A stretch of 64,000 nucleotides of DNA from positions 4,500,229-4,564,228 of the forward strand of contig CM049314.1 in the NCBI GenBank assembly GCA_026874595.1. The letters are read 5' to 3'. Of the stretch, positions 1 through 10,911 are shown piece after piece; positions within the stretch are counted from its first letter, which is position 1, and the number at the start of each line of letters is the position of its first letter. The notes under the pieces are model-generated. The model worked only from the letters and a program-made list of their open reading frames with translations, was not told the DNA's origin and did no database searches. The DNA is from Sipunculus nudus. Its lineage: Eukaryota; Annelida; Sipuncula; Golfingiida; Sipunculidae. Position numbers and translations under genes: made by a program.

Positions 1-332
1 TTAACGAAATAAATAATATTAAGAAACTGAAACTTAATGTGAAAAAGATTCTTGATTAGCGAAAATAACACGTTAGCGAAATCCAAGTCACAGTCAGACA
101 ACACTATTTGGTTGTGGGCAGTTAAAAGACCATCCTACTCTAATGTGTCTAATGCCATGAAAATGTAGTAATTAACCTAATAACAGAGTACCTTTCTTCT
201 CAATAGGCAAGGAGATGTAATTTTGACATATCAGAATAAAGGCAAAAGATAATGAGCAAATGGGCAATCACCTAACCAATCATAATTATGATGGTAAATA
301 TTGAATAAAGTAATATACAAGGTGCCACTTAC

Positions 333-384
333 ACTGGATATTCAATAGAAAAAGCCGGCTTTTGCAAGATTGCAGCTGTCATAA
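333..384 (-). CDS. Gene A exon 15: AILQ segment before the zinc-binding helix
   Basis: A 52-nt exon lies between a TTTCAG acceptor and a GTAAGT donor (phase 2 in, 2 out). It encodes MTAAILQKPAFSIEYP, matching the family segment FPAGILQxPFF that precedes the HExxH helix. FPAG is replaced by MTAA here. It is too short to stand out as an open frame; it was found by matching the protein pattern and splice signals. The next exon should carry HExxH and is beyond base 1. Confidence 0.8.
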
Positions 385-923
385 CTGAAATATTACATGT
401 TAAATAACATGCATTGTATCCATTAATCAAATTCAAAAGTTTGATATTAAACAAGCATTTATACCTCGCGATATAGTATATTACATTCCACAACTAACAT
501 ACATCTGATATTTCTCAACAATTTGAAGTAAAATTAATAAACACATTGTTTTTCATTTCTGTGAGTTCCCATAGAACAGGGCCGCACGAGGCAATGCCGA
601 ATATTAGTTTGGTGGGAAAGCTTGATTTTGTAGATATTTCACAAAGAGGGAATCAATTTCTTTACCTTAATAAAATGTAGCTTACATTCTACCCAATGTT
701 CCGTTGTCTATTCAATTAAAAAATCATATTGAATAATTTGGATATGTTTTCATGACAAACGGATGGAAGTTTTAAAATATAGTTAAGTGCATACAGAGGT
801 TCAAGCTGCACTGTTCTCCGAAGGACATCAGACCTTATGCAATTAAATCCTCAAAAAAAATCAGTCTTGAGTCAAATTAGAACCTCATTATACATACGTA
901 AGAGTATTATAAACTATACTTAC
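385..923 (-). other. Gene A intron 14
   Basis: AT-rich intron between exons 14 and 15. No other gene, repeat or RNA was recognised. Confidence 0.6.
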
Positions 924-979
924 ACATGTAGAGGAGGTCATACCGTATATAGGCATTCGGCTGTGCAGCTCCTAAATTC
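924..979 (-). CDS. Gene A exon 14: NAY substrate-binding segment
   Basis: A 56-nt exon with acceptor ACGTAG and perfect donor GTAAGT (phase 1 in, 1 out). It reads NLGAAQPNAYIRYDLLYM after completing the Trp codon of exon 13. It aligns without gaps to the neprilysin stretch W-xxGAAVVNAFY. The Asn-Ala pair used by M13 enzymes to hold substrate backbone is kept, but the following Tyr is Ile and the downstream NxI pattern is lost. A nearer AG at the GAGCT position would break the frame, so the upstream AG was chosen. Confidence 0.8.
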
Positions 980-1247
980 CTACGTTAGAGTGACACGTTT
1001 AATAAAAGATGAATAGACTAAATGCATACGATTAAATGACAGAAAAAAAGCGATCAGAAAGTGCAAACTAGATAAAAATAAAATCAAGATATTCTTAATG
1101 TGCATGCGCCTTAATACTCAAGAAAAACAATAACACATAAGTTAGGCGAGGGTTATTTGTTAATTAAAAATGTATTGCAGGCGCGAAACGTTGAAAGAAA
1201 ATAAACGTTACAAAGAAAACATGAATAAAAGTTAAAGTTAAAATTAC

Positions 1248-1492
1248 CACTGCATTTCGTCCATTCTTTCATGTAACTCTCTCCATGGATTGTGCAGGTA
1301 ACTCCGCGGGCCTTTCATATCTAGTGGATCTGGTGGAACATCGACATCCACTTTTCCGCCCTTCCTTTCTCGATTCCTATTCTTCCTTTGACCTGCATCA
1401 GGGGTTCTCTCCAAAAGGCGAAGATTCAGACCGGAGTATCTTTCCCTCAAGAAAACGTAGTTTTTAAGCAGGTTCTTACTGTCAACCTCTAT
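1248..1492 (-). CDS. Gene A exon 13, with a basic insertion
   Basis: A 245-nt exon, acceptor GATTACAG, donor GTAATT. It begins IEVDSKNLLKNYVFLRERYSG and ends WRELHERMDEMQ-W, matching the M13 helix that ends in KLREKVDKDEW in neprilysin. Between these, roughly 35 residues are extra relative to neprilysin. The first half is rich in Arg and Lys (RKNRNRERKGGK) and the second half in Asp and Pro. The insert keeps the frame. It may be a surface loop, and it contains RxxR patterns that could be cut by furin-like proteases, which is inference. Confidence 0.88.
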
Positions 1493-1823
1493 CTGTAATC
1501 AATGGGACACTGGGACATAAGCTATAACTGGCCTTATTCCTTGCTCTATGGCAGACAAGGTGTTACCAGACCAACGACAGCGAGTGTCGCATGTTTAAAT
1601 TTTTGGGCGTAATGCACAATGTTTTATCAATGGTCTGATTACAGTTCTTTGCTCTGTGCGTTCCCTGGTGTTCCTGCTCAGAGAACCTTACCATTTAAAT
1701 CAGCGGTTACACGAAACGATGTCTTGGATGACTGCACGACCTTATCCCTTCATGGGGGGGGGGGCATACCTCAAAGTGTACTTTAACGCATGAATATGAA
1801 TGTACACATACACACATATACAC

Positions 1824-1855
<32 letters not shown>

Positions 1856-2079
1856 GTTGTCTGTGAAGGTAGGTGTGTGAACACATCTACTGCAGGCTAA
1901 TTAGGAATTGTAAGGCTAAATATGGCGGTCATTTTTTTTAAAGTTGCTTCAAAAGGATTTTACATATCCAAAAGTTCCTTCATTTATTTTAAAAGTTGTC
2001 ATGTTAGTCCGAACCAAGATCAGTGACGATTCGCTAATTGATTGGGATGTTTGAGGAGATCAGGTTAAAATTGATTTAC
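1493..2079 (-). other. Gene A intron 12 with G-run and (CA/TA)n
   Basis: Intron holding an 11-base G run (1754-1764) and a CA/TA microsatellite near 1800-1850. Nothing else was recognised. Confidence 0.6.
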
Positions 2080-2157
2080 CGATGCATATACCCCGTTCAG
2101 TAGAGCGTCATTCATAATCCATGAATCATATCCGATGTTCCAACTCAGTTTTTCTTG
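2080..2157 (-). CDS. Gene A exon 12: GYDSWIMND segment
   Basis: A 78-nt exon (26 codons, phase 0/0) after a long T-rich tract ending CAG, with donor GTAAAT. It encodes QEKLSWNIGYDSWIMND followed by ALLNGVYAS. This matches the M13 block xxxIGYPDxIxNDxxLNxxY exactly where it is required between exons 11 and 13. The exon has no ATG and is short; it was recognised by homology. Confidence 0.88.
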
Positions 2158-2434
2158 CTGAAAAAAATGTATTCTCCATCAACATGCAGAGTAACAACAA
2201 TTTCATACACATCAAAATATTTCTCAGTCGAACCATTACCAATAAAATTTACGCACATTAAAACAGCATGTTCATTAGCACAATCATTTACAACCAAAAA
2301 GTGCTTTCACATGAACTGTTTTGAACACAGTATTCAAAGACAATAGAAAGGCGTACACATGATAATGTCGTCAAAATGCCAACGAAAAATTAACAAACTT
2401 GCTAGAAGACAGTTCGGAGCATATTGTTCATGCG

Positions 2435-2452
2435 GATATATATATATATGTA

Positions 2453-2498
<46 letters not shown>
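2435..2498. repeat. (TA)n microsatellite
   Basis: An almost pure TA run of about 60 bases in gene A intron 11, with two TG interruptions near its left end. Confidence 0.97.
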
Positions 2499-2499
<1 letters not shown>

Positions 2500-2666
2500 A
2501 GGGGTATTATTGTCCAGCTGTTACTGTCAAGAAATCAAGTAAGGGTTTTACTATTGTATACTAAGGAGGTGCTGTTAACAAATGTTATTTCGTATTCATT
2601 TGAATAATCTGTTGTAAGCACATAATTATAATTGTTCTCTTTGCTGTAAAAAAAGAAATTAGGAAC

Positions 2667-2765
2667 CTTTTTCACTGCAGTTTCCTTAGTCTCGTCATCC
2701 ATCCAGGTGCTATTCATTAACTCATCTCTGAATACCTCCCCTGTCCTATTAAACATGTTGTCCAC
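2667..2765 (-). CDS. Gene A exon 11: STWMDDETK segment
   Basis: A 99-nt exon (33 codons, phase 0/0), acceptor AAATAG, donor AAG|GTTCCT (a weak but valid GT). It reads VDNMFNRTGEVFRDELMNS, then TWMDDETKETAVKK. This is the M13 helix with the highly conserved TWMDxxTKxxAxxK motif. NST within it is a possible N-glycosylation site. Confidence 0.92.
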
Positions 2766-2799
2766 CTATTTAGAAGAGAATCAATATGAAATATATTTA

Positions 2800-2801
<2 letters not shown>

Positions 2802-2845
<44 letters not shown>

Positions 2846-3443
2846 TATAGTCGAAAGGGACTTGGCACAAATGGTCCTAATAGACAAGTGGTCCTTTTAG
2901 ACAGGTAACGATAATTTAGAAACTTTACAAATTTTGATGACATGTTTGACGGAGGTATGCTTATTAATAGGCCTGCCACGTTTACACGTTTGAACGACTC
3001 CGTTTCGATTAATTTTTGTTACAAATAAATAGACCCAAAAGGGAATGTTAAACTTTGTCAGCCCACTTTTGTCGTTAAATCTGTAACACCGATATATCAG
3101 AAGATATTTTTTGAAGGCTCGGAATCCATTTTGATTATACAGGGTTTCTTGTACTGTAATGTACACCGGCGTGCCGCCGATATTGAATTTGACATCGCCT
3201 TTGTTAATATGCTATCAATATTTATCGCCGTTGTAACCCCCGAGAATGAATGATCACCACATGTTCGTGCCAAATTAAACCTTTAGTTAATTGACCATCA
3301 AATGTTCATTTTATCGTCGCTTTTACTCCTACGAACGTACGAGCGGTGGTTAAGGTGACAGAAGGAGTGCATATGTAACCGAATTGGTACCACGGTTATT
3401 AGCCGGTTGCCCGCATTTCGGAGGTGTTCGTTCAGAAATGTTG

Positions 3444-3507
<64 letters not shown>

Positions 3508-3682
3508 GCTCTCGGGAACGCTTGTATAAGCGCTTGAAATATCTTTTGGACGCTCGGTTCTATGGGTATAAGCGAATTTCTGAATGTATGACGAGGGGAT
3601 CAACCAATGACTTTGTAAAAGGCACTGAATATTGTGGGCTCAATAAACCATTCAGTTGTGTAAAAGTTGCTGACAGGTAACC

Positions 3683-3743
<61 letters not shown>

Positions 3744-3845
3744 TCTATTGTAGTCCAGATTATCCAGGTCATGGTTCACCTAAGAACTTACCCTACCATA
3801 TCATATATTTATATTATCTGTAGAAATCAAATGATTGTGAGCAAT

Positions 3846-3887
<42 letters not shown>
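2802..3887. repeat. Cluster of four (TA)n microsatellites
   Basis: Long TA runs at about 2802-2842, 3446-3504, 3686-3738 and 3850-3886, all inside gene A intron 10. The sequence between them is unremarkable AT-rich intron; open frames read from the TA runs (Tyr-Ile repeats) are artefacts. Confidence 0.95.
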
Positions 3888-3889
<2 letters not shown>

Positions 3890-3904
3890 GAATTACATAT
3901 TTAC

Positions 3905-4036
3905 CACTTCGGTGATCTTCTCGTCATAGCTTCGCTTCACGAATAGACGCCCAGCAACATCACTAAAGAAGGCGTCTGCCATGTACGCGCACTTTTGCCA
4001 GGTTTCTTCCTTGCCGAATTTCTTTTGGTAAACACG
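3905..4036 (-). CDS. Gene A exon 10: WQKCAYMAD...GRLF segment
   Basis: A 132-nt exon (44 codons, phase 0/0), acceptor TTTTAG, donor GTAAAT. It encodes RVYQKKFGKEETWQKCAYMA followed by DAFFSDVAGRLFVKRSYDEK. This matches the M13 block WxxCxxxxxxxxxxAVGRLYVxxxF. The conserved Cys is present. Confidence 0.93.
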
Positions 4037-4219
4037 CTAAAAGGCGTAGATGAATAATCACAAGGCAGGCAATTGAGTTTGATTTCGTAATATAATCACT
4101 GATTTGGCGTTATGATTTCTGACATTGCATGTTATTGGAACTTTTCAAAAACTATTCATGTAATTAATAGTTATTACATATGATTCTTAAAGAAAAGAAC
4201 GTTTACGAGTAACAGATTA

Positions 4220-4679
4220 CTGTGGTTGGCTTCATATTCGCCAGGCTGAAATTTCGCGATTTATTAATTTTGAATGTTTTGCGAGGGTTTTATTTTCGTG
4301 ATTGCACTAGAATCTATTAAAAACAATAATATTTACATTTATTATAAAATAAAATTTAAAAAAATTCCAACAATACCTAACTCATTACCTTTATAGTCAT
4401 TGTATAATAGCCTCTCATAATCGATGTTTTGACAATTATCATTTAGTGTTTGTATGAGCAGGTTGTAACAGCATCCAGAGATCATGTAGTTGATTTACAA
4501 ACCTTGTTTTCAGAGGTGTGATAACTAAATCATTTGTGCAGAATCCGCAGATGCGTTATATTCTCTTGTTCATCCTCGATAAAAGGGCAGCTTATTCCCG
4601 AGGGTTTTATATTCGCGATTAGATCGCATTCGCGAATATCGCGAAAATAAAACCCTTACGAACAAAAAGGCAACCACAG
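4220..4679. mobile_element. MITE-like element, 460 bp, TA target duplication
   Basis: The two ends are inverted copies: CTGTGGTTGGCTT at the left, and the reverse complement of CTGTGGTTGCC at the right. A TA dinucleotide lies directly outside both ends (4218-4219 and 4680-4681). Further in, the arms share inverted sequence around AGGGTTTTATTTTCG. No coding capacity. The TA duplication fits a Tc1/mariner-type element; the family is not known. It sits in gene A intron 9. Confidence 0.7.
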
Positions 4680-4875
4680 TATTTGACAAAATAGCCGTTA
4701 GCCGTAGGCCACTTCTTTCTCACATTTACTGTTATGTTAAATACCTCCAGTTCAAACAATACGCCTCGATATACTTATGAAGCTACTTTTGTTCTTGTCT
4801 GCAAATGTCTACGTATGGTTGACAGTAACCGACAAGCGGCGTAGACGTAAGGTGTGAGACATAGGTTATTGATAC

Positions 4876-4969
4876 CTGCTTAAACATCCTATTCAATTCT
4901 TCCAGCCGTGACCCAGCAAATCCCGCAAAGACCTGGATACCGCGCCATACAAGAAAGTTCCTCAGAATC
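4876..4969 (-). CDS. Gene A exon 9: NFLVWR segment
   Basis: A 94-nt exon, acceptor ACATACAG, donor GTATCA (phase 2 in, 0 out). It completes a Met codon and encodes ILRNFLVWRGIQVFAGFAGS then RLEELNRMFKQ. NFLVWR corresponds to the M13 landmark NYLVWR / NLMSWR. Confidence 0.92.
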
Positions 4970-5374
4970 CTGTATGTGTGTACGTAAAATAATATTTACA
5001 AATCAATATAAACCTGTTCTAGTGTTCTTAAATTTAGAAATTAATTTGAAGAGTTCTGTAGGTATATACTCTTATTGTACATGTTAATATTAACAATACA
5101 AAACTCTCCTTTTCATGAATATAAATGTATAAAATAACCATCATATATATTATGTGTAGCAAACTCTTATGCATACTGACAGTTAGTAAAACATATACAT
5201 AACTATATACCGAGTTCATAGTTGAGAGGTTTACACATAAAATATATTTGTTAAACCATAAATACCATATTTCAAAATAAGCTTTTTTTATTCTCTTGTA
5301 ATTCTCTTGCATTCCCGTTTGGAAACTAAAATGATTATATATTTAACGTTTACAAGATGGTAAAATAAACTTAC

Positions 5375-5511
5375 ATGGGGTCGATGGAAAGCACATGGTC
5401 CAACGCCTTCCGAACGTAATCTTCGTTTAGTATATAGAGGAAGGTTGAAGACGAGATCTCATAATCTACATCCTCCGTCACTTTCTCAAAGAACGTGAGC
5501 CAATCAAAATC
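5375..5511 (-). CDS. Gene A exon 8: WLTFF segment, with alternative in-frame acceptor
   Basis: A 137-nt exon from GTAAAG|GATTTTGATTGG to the donor GTAAGT (phase 0 in, 2 out). It encodes DFDWLTFFEKVTEDVDYEIS then a segment ending LDHVLSIDP. It matches the M13 stretch xxIDWLxFL...YLxKLxxLL. A second acceptor 30 nt upstream (exon start 5541) is also in frame and would add ten residues. See the splice-site repeat entry. Confidence 0.9.
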
Positions 5512-5578
5512 CTTTACAAAGAACAAGAGCCATTCAAAATCCTTTAATAAAGAACGAGCGCCAACCATAATTCTTTAC
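5484..5578 (-). repeat. Three tandem copies of a 30-bp unit containing a 3' splice site and exon start
   Basis: Units recur with spacing 30 and 31 bases (anchor AAAGAAC on the plus strand at 5488, 5518, 5549). On the minus strand each unit has a pyrimidine-rich stretch, an AAAG acceptor and a GATTTTGA-like exon start. Acceptors at 5511 and 5541 are in frame. The one at 5572 is shifted by one base and would run into a stop. Confidence 0.85.
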
Positions 5579-6075
5579 ATCTAGAGGGAAAATATAGAAT
5601 GTTTTATCAAATTAGGATCCAGATTTAAAACAACAGAGTTTGGGTTGGTTCAGATAAAGTGCTATTCCTGAAAAATAGCATGTGACCATGCAGATGATGA
5701 GTATGAATATTATATTTGAAAATTAAAAAATGAAAGGAAATAATCGTAAGGTTTTGCTGCGAAAGGTTAACATAAAAACTCATATATATTGGTATTTCTT
5801 GTAATTGTTTTCTAAGTGCCTTAAAATTAGGTAAAATAAAAATGGAAAATAACATAATCTATTGTACATCTTTTTTAAAGAGCTTTCTCAATGGTAAATG
5901 GAGCCGATTTTTCTTGTTCATTTACAAAAATACACAATTTACCTTAGTCCAAAATACACTGATTAAAAAAAAATTTACAGAGGAATCCATGTGTAGATAT
6001 AATTCCCAGGACGGAATTAGATGAAAATCGTCCTAATACAAAAGGCTAACATGTTCTTTTGATTTATAGGCTAAC
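5579..6075 (-). other. Gene A intron 7
   Basis: AT-rich intron with no recognised content. Confidence 0.6.
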
Positions 6076-6165
6076 CTTATTGACCGATTTGCTCAAATAG
6101 TCAACAGTGGTGAAGATATATTCTGGCGAACCTCCAAATGGATCATTCTTCGTCTTACCTATGAA
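6076..6165 (-). CDS. Gene A exon 7
   Basis: A 90-nt exon (30 codons, phase 0/0), acceptor after an A/T-rich tract ending TTTAG, donor GTTAGC. It reads FIGKTKNDPFGGSPEYIFTT then VDYLSKSVNK. It fills the variable M13 stretch between the ETxLAxI helix and the IDWLxF block. Similarity is weak here; placement rests on phase, order and splice signals. Confidence 0.82.
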
Positions 6166-6666
6166 CTAAAAAAAAGACAGATTTGTATTTTAATCTCAAG
6201 GTTTAGAGAAAATGGATCCTCTCAATTGTATTTAGATATGAAATTCTTATATTTGTAGGAACCTTAAAGTGCTGTCCCTTTTCATAACTCGTCAACTTTT
6301 AGTGCAAAAAGAGGAATCCTGATGTATTCACTAATATCTGACTTTAAAGGAACCGGAAGTTATTGATTAAAAGACCTAAATATTCTAGTTTCCTTTCATA
6401 TATTTATCAGAGAAGAGACATTTGATCGCTATGTATTATATCAATCAGGTATAATTTTTTTCCATGATTGCGGTTCTCAGTTAAACCCCTTCAACGGACA
6501 CTTCACACTTTTATTTGTGTATGGAAAACTTACCTTCGAGTCCATCAATAGAGTTCAAATTATGTATGTGGAGAATCAAACGTTGGTAAAATAAAGATAA
6601 TGGTTATTCATGTAAGAGGCTGGTATAATAAAACCTCCTTTAACAGAAAAATAAAAAAAGACCTAC
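6166..6666 (-). other. Gene A intron 6
   Basis: AT-rich intron with no recognised content. Confidence 0.6.
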
Positions 6667-6837
6667 CTTTGCCAATGTGGTTTCCAGCTTCACAATATTA
6701 TATGCGTCGCGTGGAACATTTTTGTTTCCTCCTAATAGGCGCGCGGTATCTCGAATAAGGATTTCATAAGGTCCAAGTCTCTTGTATGCGTCTGAATAAT
6801 ACTCAGGAGACCCCAAACCAAGCGAACCAGGTCTTAC
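6667..6837 (-). CDS. Gene A exon 6: LGLGSPEYY segment
   Basis: A 171-nt exon (57 codons, phase 0/0), acceptor TTTTAG, donor GTAGGT. It encodes VRPGSLGLGSPEYYSDAYKR, then a helix ending ARLLGGNKN and VKLETTLAK. It matches the M13 block LGLPxRDYYL...YxxYMxxxAxLLG...xxExxLA. Confidence 0.93.
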
Positions 6838-7630
6838 CTAAAAGTCCAGTGTCCCATACCATATTAATAATGGGTTAACATGTGACTAGTTTCATATTTC
6901 AAAATTATGAAAGACATATCTTTATGAACAGCTTATACTGAATAAGATGTTTTGCATGATATTGACAACGGTGGAAGGATGCATTATAAATATGATATAT
7001 TGGTCATTGTTACGAACAGATGAGTGTTCTCCCAAATAAAATCTACGCAAGAAATAATTTAAAGTGAAGTAAATATCTCATGCACTTGCTTATATGCTTG
7101 GTGAATTTGGAATTATAGATCTTGCACACTTTATATAATTGATTTAACTTTGCGTAATTGGCCGATTAGGTAATGTTTAACTTCGTAACACATGACCTCG
7201 CATTTAAATATATAGCACTGATAGTACCTTAGAAAATGTTCTGCTTTAGACCAGGAGATAATATATCGACACTTATCCAATAAGAGACACCTTCAATTCG
7301 ACATTTGGCTTTCTGTTGGGGGTATCGTTACACTAGTGTACCTCTACATCTTTAGTTTGTTTAAGGGATCACTGAGATATGAATATAATGCGCTGCCTAA
7401 TGGGTGTACGAGTGTATACAGCCGGCTAAATAACAATACAGTTCCAAGCTCCCAGGATACAAAAACGGCCAATCAGATATATTCACCTGTGTTTATGGTT
7501 TTAAGTTGTGCCAAGTAAATGTCTAGTAAATGCTAAGCTCGGCAATGCCGGTTAAAGTGAACGGTTGACAGATAATCATTTTATTTTGCAGCTGCATGTT
7601 TTAAACACTATATGACTGAAGTTTTCTTAC
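6838..7630 (-). other. Gene A intron 5
   Basis: AT-rich intron with no recognised content. Confidence 0.6.
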
Positions 7631-7827
7631 CACAAGGTAAATAGTGCCGGAAAAGTTGATCACTTGCACTGTGATGACTGCTCCTACAGACATTTTAACC
7701 ATGGCTGCCATCACATCATCGATTTTCTTAAACTTTGGGGAGACAGGTTGATTTATCATTGGCCATCCTCCGTACTTCGCCCTTGCCAGTGTCCGTAGTT
7801 CCTTCACAGCATTCTTTTCCAGGTAAC
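7631..7827 (-). CDS. Gene A exon 5: YGGWPM segment
   Basis: A 197-nt exon, acceptor TTTGTAAG, donor GTAAGA (phase 1 in, 0 out). It encodes YLEKNAVKELRTLARAKYGG, then WPMINQPVSPKFKKIDDVM and a beta-rich end, GTIYLV. It matches the M13 block LxxLGGWP. Its gene B counterpart is at 63818. The two share about 72% of residues over 60 aligned positions counted by eye. Confidence 0.93.
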
Positions 7828-8849
7828 CTTACAAAGTTATAAATTATATTTATCAATCGTTCATATATTACATACATAATGATAAAGAAAGGGATTTATA
7901 ATTTATTTTTGGTTGTTGAATATCATGAGTTAATCTGGATACAATACATTGACGCCGACATAGAATAAATTTAGTGTAAACCGCATGAAATATATAAAAT
8001 ATTTTCTTAAAGACTTACTTCTGAAAATGACCTTTTTACATTATAACCGTAACATCCTACAAAATAAACGGTGCCACCATTTATTCTGGGTCCCAATGTC
8101 TTATATACTTAATAATGTGCTCTTTTTCCTACAAGAATATATTAAGGAATTAAAATAATTTAACGGCTGTGGGACGGTTTTGAAATTTTAAAAGAAGCTA
8201 TCACTTGGGTTGCTTGCAATATTGGCTGAGTCACAAAACATATCAAAGCATACAGTCGGGATGCAGAGTAGGGAATTTTTTCCCAACCTTGCAGTATGGT
8301 ATAACAGGTATTTTATGACTGACTTTTGTTCTTCAGATTGTCCTAAAAAAGGATCTAAGTGATGACAGTCTGTCATCCTTGAGCAATTTTCTTGATATGC
8401 ATTCAAAAATGGAGTACCGAAATGTAAAATTTGTTATTTTAATGATTTTTGACAGCATCAACCTTTGTGCGGTATTCTGAATATAACTTTATTTATTTAT
8501 AACGTAAAGGTTGAAGATCCGGCGCATCTAATGATACAATATTTTTGTATGTTTGATATAAATATATTTTGCTACAAACTGTCGAAAAAGGGTAGTTTGC
8601 TGAAAATACCCAAAATGACGTCGTGTCAAAGACGTTCTCAGCCGATGTCATGAATCCACAATACTGTACGTGCATACCATGTTAAACAAAAGGATGATGT
8701 CTAACAAAAATTACAGTCAATATATCTTTTTATGCATAGAAAGAGAGACAATTTTACCTCTAAATATCCATATTTCCCCAAGATTTAATAAAAGTTGACG
8801 ACGTCGTGCCGCCAAAAACATAAACATGCAACTGTCGTCTGTGAATGTA

Positions 8850-10575
8850 TTCGACTGATCACGTTAACTCTTGCTCTATTCAGCTATGTCTCTATGTACG
8901 TTTTATATGTCAAATAAATATAAATTGTGTAATAAACAGTCATTTTTGTGGACAGAGTATAAAGACTACATTTTATACATGTCATTTATCTTATTTATTT
9001 TTTTGTCCTTTTAGACTACTTTATTTAAGGACAATCAGATGGGAACATCCCCTCCCCATGAGTTACAGACCGGTAGCCCTGCTTCGTTTGATTGCCCAGT
9101 ACCTGAAAAATAGGAAACAACGAGTATAAATCGAAAACGATTTCTCCCATTGGGAAACACTTCATGCTGGGGTACCCCAAGGTTCCATACTGGGACCCCT
9201 ATTATTTCTAATATTCATTAACGACATTACAGACAACATAACAAGTAACATTAGACTATTTGCAGACGACACCATGTTGTATCTCACCATTGAAAACCGA
9301 TCTTTAGCAGCAAAAATACTAAATAGAGACTTGGAACAAATCTCAAAATGGTCAAAAAATAGTTAGTCACCTTCAATGCAAAAAAAACCAGATCACTGTT
9401 ATTCTCAATGAAACCAAAAACAGACCATCCTGACCTATATTTCAATGGTATTAAAATAGATAAATCTAACACCCATAAACATTTAGGAATAACACTTAGA
9501 AAGGACTGCAAATGGAACGATCATATAGAAAATATAAAAGCAAAAGCAAACTCTAAAATCTTAATATTGAGCAAATTAAAATATATGCTTGATAGGAAAA
9601 CTCTAGAAAACATATATTATACATATATAAGGCCAATACTAGAATACAGTAATGTTATATGGTGTAACTGCACACAAGAACAAAGCGAAACACTAGAAGC
9701 TGTGCAATTACAAGCTGCCAGAATAGTAACAGGCTGCGTCAGGGGAACTAGCCATGCCAAACTCTACAAAGAAACAGGCTGGCCCCTACTCAAAACGCGT
9801 AGAGAAAATCCAATGGTCATCCTGCTGCACAAAATGATAAAGCTAGAATCCCCCCAGTACCTGTACTTACTATTACGGCCACACAGAAACACCACCTTTA
9901 ATACAAGATCTAGTGATCGACTCAATATACAAGACATTTTCTGTAGAACAGAGATCTACTATAATTCATTCTTACCAAAATCTATAAGATTATGGAATAA
10001 ATTAGATGAAAGACTTAAACACTGTCAAACCAGCAAATCACTTAAATATAATATATCCAGGGAAATTGCAAGAAACAACCACCAAAATACTTCAATTCAG
10101 GAACAAGAAAGGCCCAGATAATTCATAACCGACTGCGAACACAAAGCAGTGACTTAAACTATGATCTATATAGAAGACACCTATCCAACGACCCAAAATG
10201 TCAATGTGGATACAAAACAGAAAATGCTGAACATTATCTGCTGCAATGCCAACTCCATGCCAATTCTAGAAATAAATATCTCCCCCACGATATATCTGTA
10301 GAAGAACTCCTCTATGGTAGCGCATATGCAAACAACACCAGAAATGAAGAAATCTTTACATCTGTATGTTCATACATAGAAAACACAAACCGGTTCAAAA
10401 CATAAAAATCTCCCACAACACCTCCAAAACACAGACATACAACTATAACACTTCCACTTACCAAACACCCACTACCAAACACAACCCCTACCATAACACT
10501 GAATACTGCCATCGTTTTATATTTTATATTTTATATTTTATACTAGAAATATTAGGGAGAGAGTCAAGATAAGCT
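8850..10575 (+). pseudogene. Non-LTR retrotransposon fragment, dead reverse transcriptase
   Basis: Reverse transcriptase motifs read in order: YRPVALL (about 9062), then YLKNRKQRV with the ~150 residues normally between them missing, GVPQGSILGPLLF (about 9169-9207) and the catalytic FADDT (9259-9273). An open stretch (9408-10121) then covers thumb and connection. After a one-base shift in an A-run near 10090, the C-terminus reads on to a zinc-knuckle-like CQCGYKTENAEHYLLQC, ending near 10405. In-frame stops occur near 9129 and 9365, with another shift near 9360. Four 7-bp TTTTATA repeats at 10515-10542 look like a 3' tail. It resembles Jockey/CR1-type elements; the clade is not assigned. Internally deleted and inactive. 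Confidence 0.88.
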
Positions 10576-10689
10576 TTAAGTAGCTTGCACTTAATCCCAT
10601 TGATGTCTGTACCATAAGATATGTGCATATTCAATAAATATCTCAAACAAAAAAATCGAGACGAACGCGGGAGAAACACGGGACCATGT

Positions 10690-10847
10690 TGGGCATATCA
10701 TCCAAATGTGACCACATTTTATAATATTATATATATATAATACAAACTTATATGGCTGGTCAAGTAAAATGCGGTCACAACTTATTTTTGGCAAAATTTA
10801 TTTTAAAAAATGTGGTCACATCATATTAAACAACATTTTACAATATA

Positions 10848-10911
<64 letters not shown>

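Noticed and set aside
1285-1467. Plus-strand open frame over gene A exon 13
   Set aside because: Shadow of the minus-strand exon, which has splice sites and M13 similarity.
2359-2607. Open frames with long Tyr-Ile runs here and at 3298, 10810, 11537, 14302, 33331, 53005, 54216 and similar places
   Set aside because: They come from (TA)n microsatellites, which lack stops in two frames; no protein similarity.
8465-8653. Open frame sharing a peptide (CYKLSKKGSL, MTSCQRRS) with a minus-strand frame at 12475-12759
   Set aside because: The likeness is explained by the inverted DNA arms of one repeat element; neither frame looks like a protein family I know.
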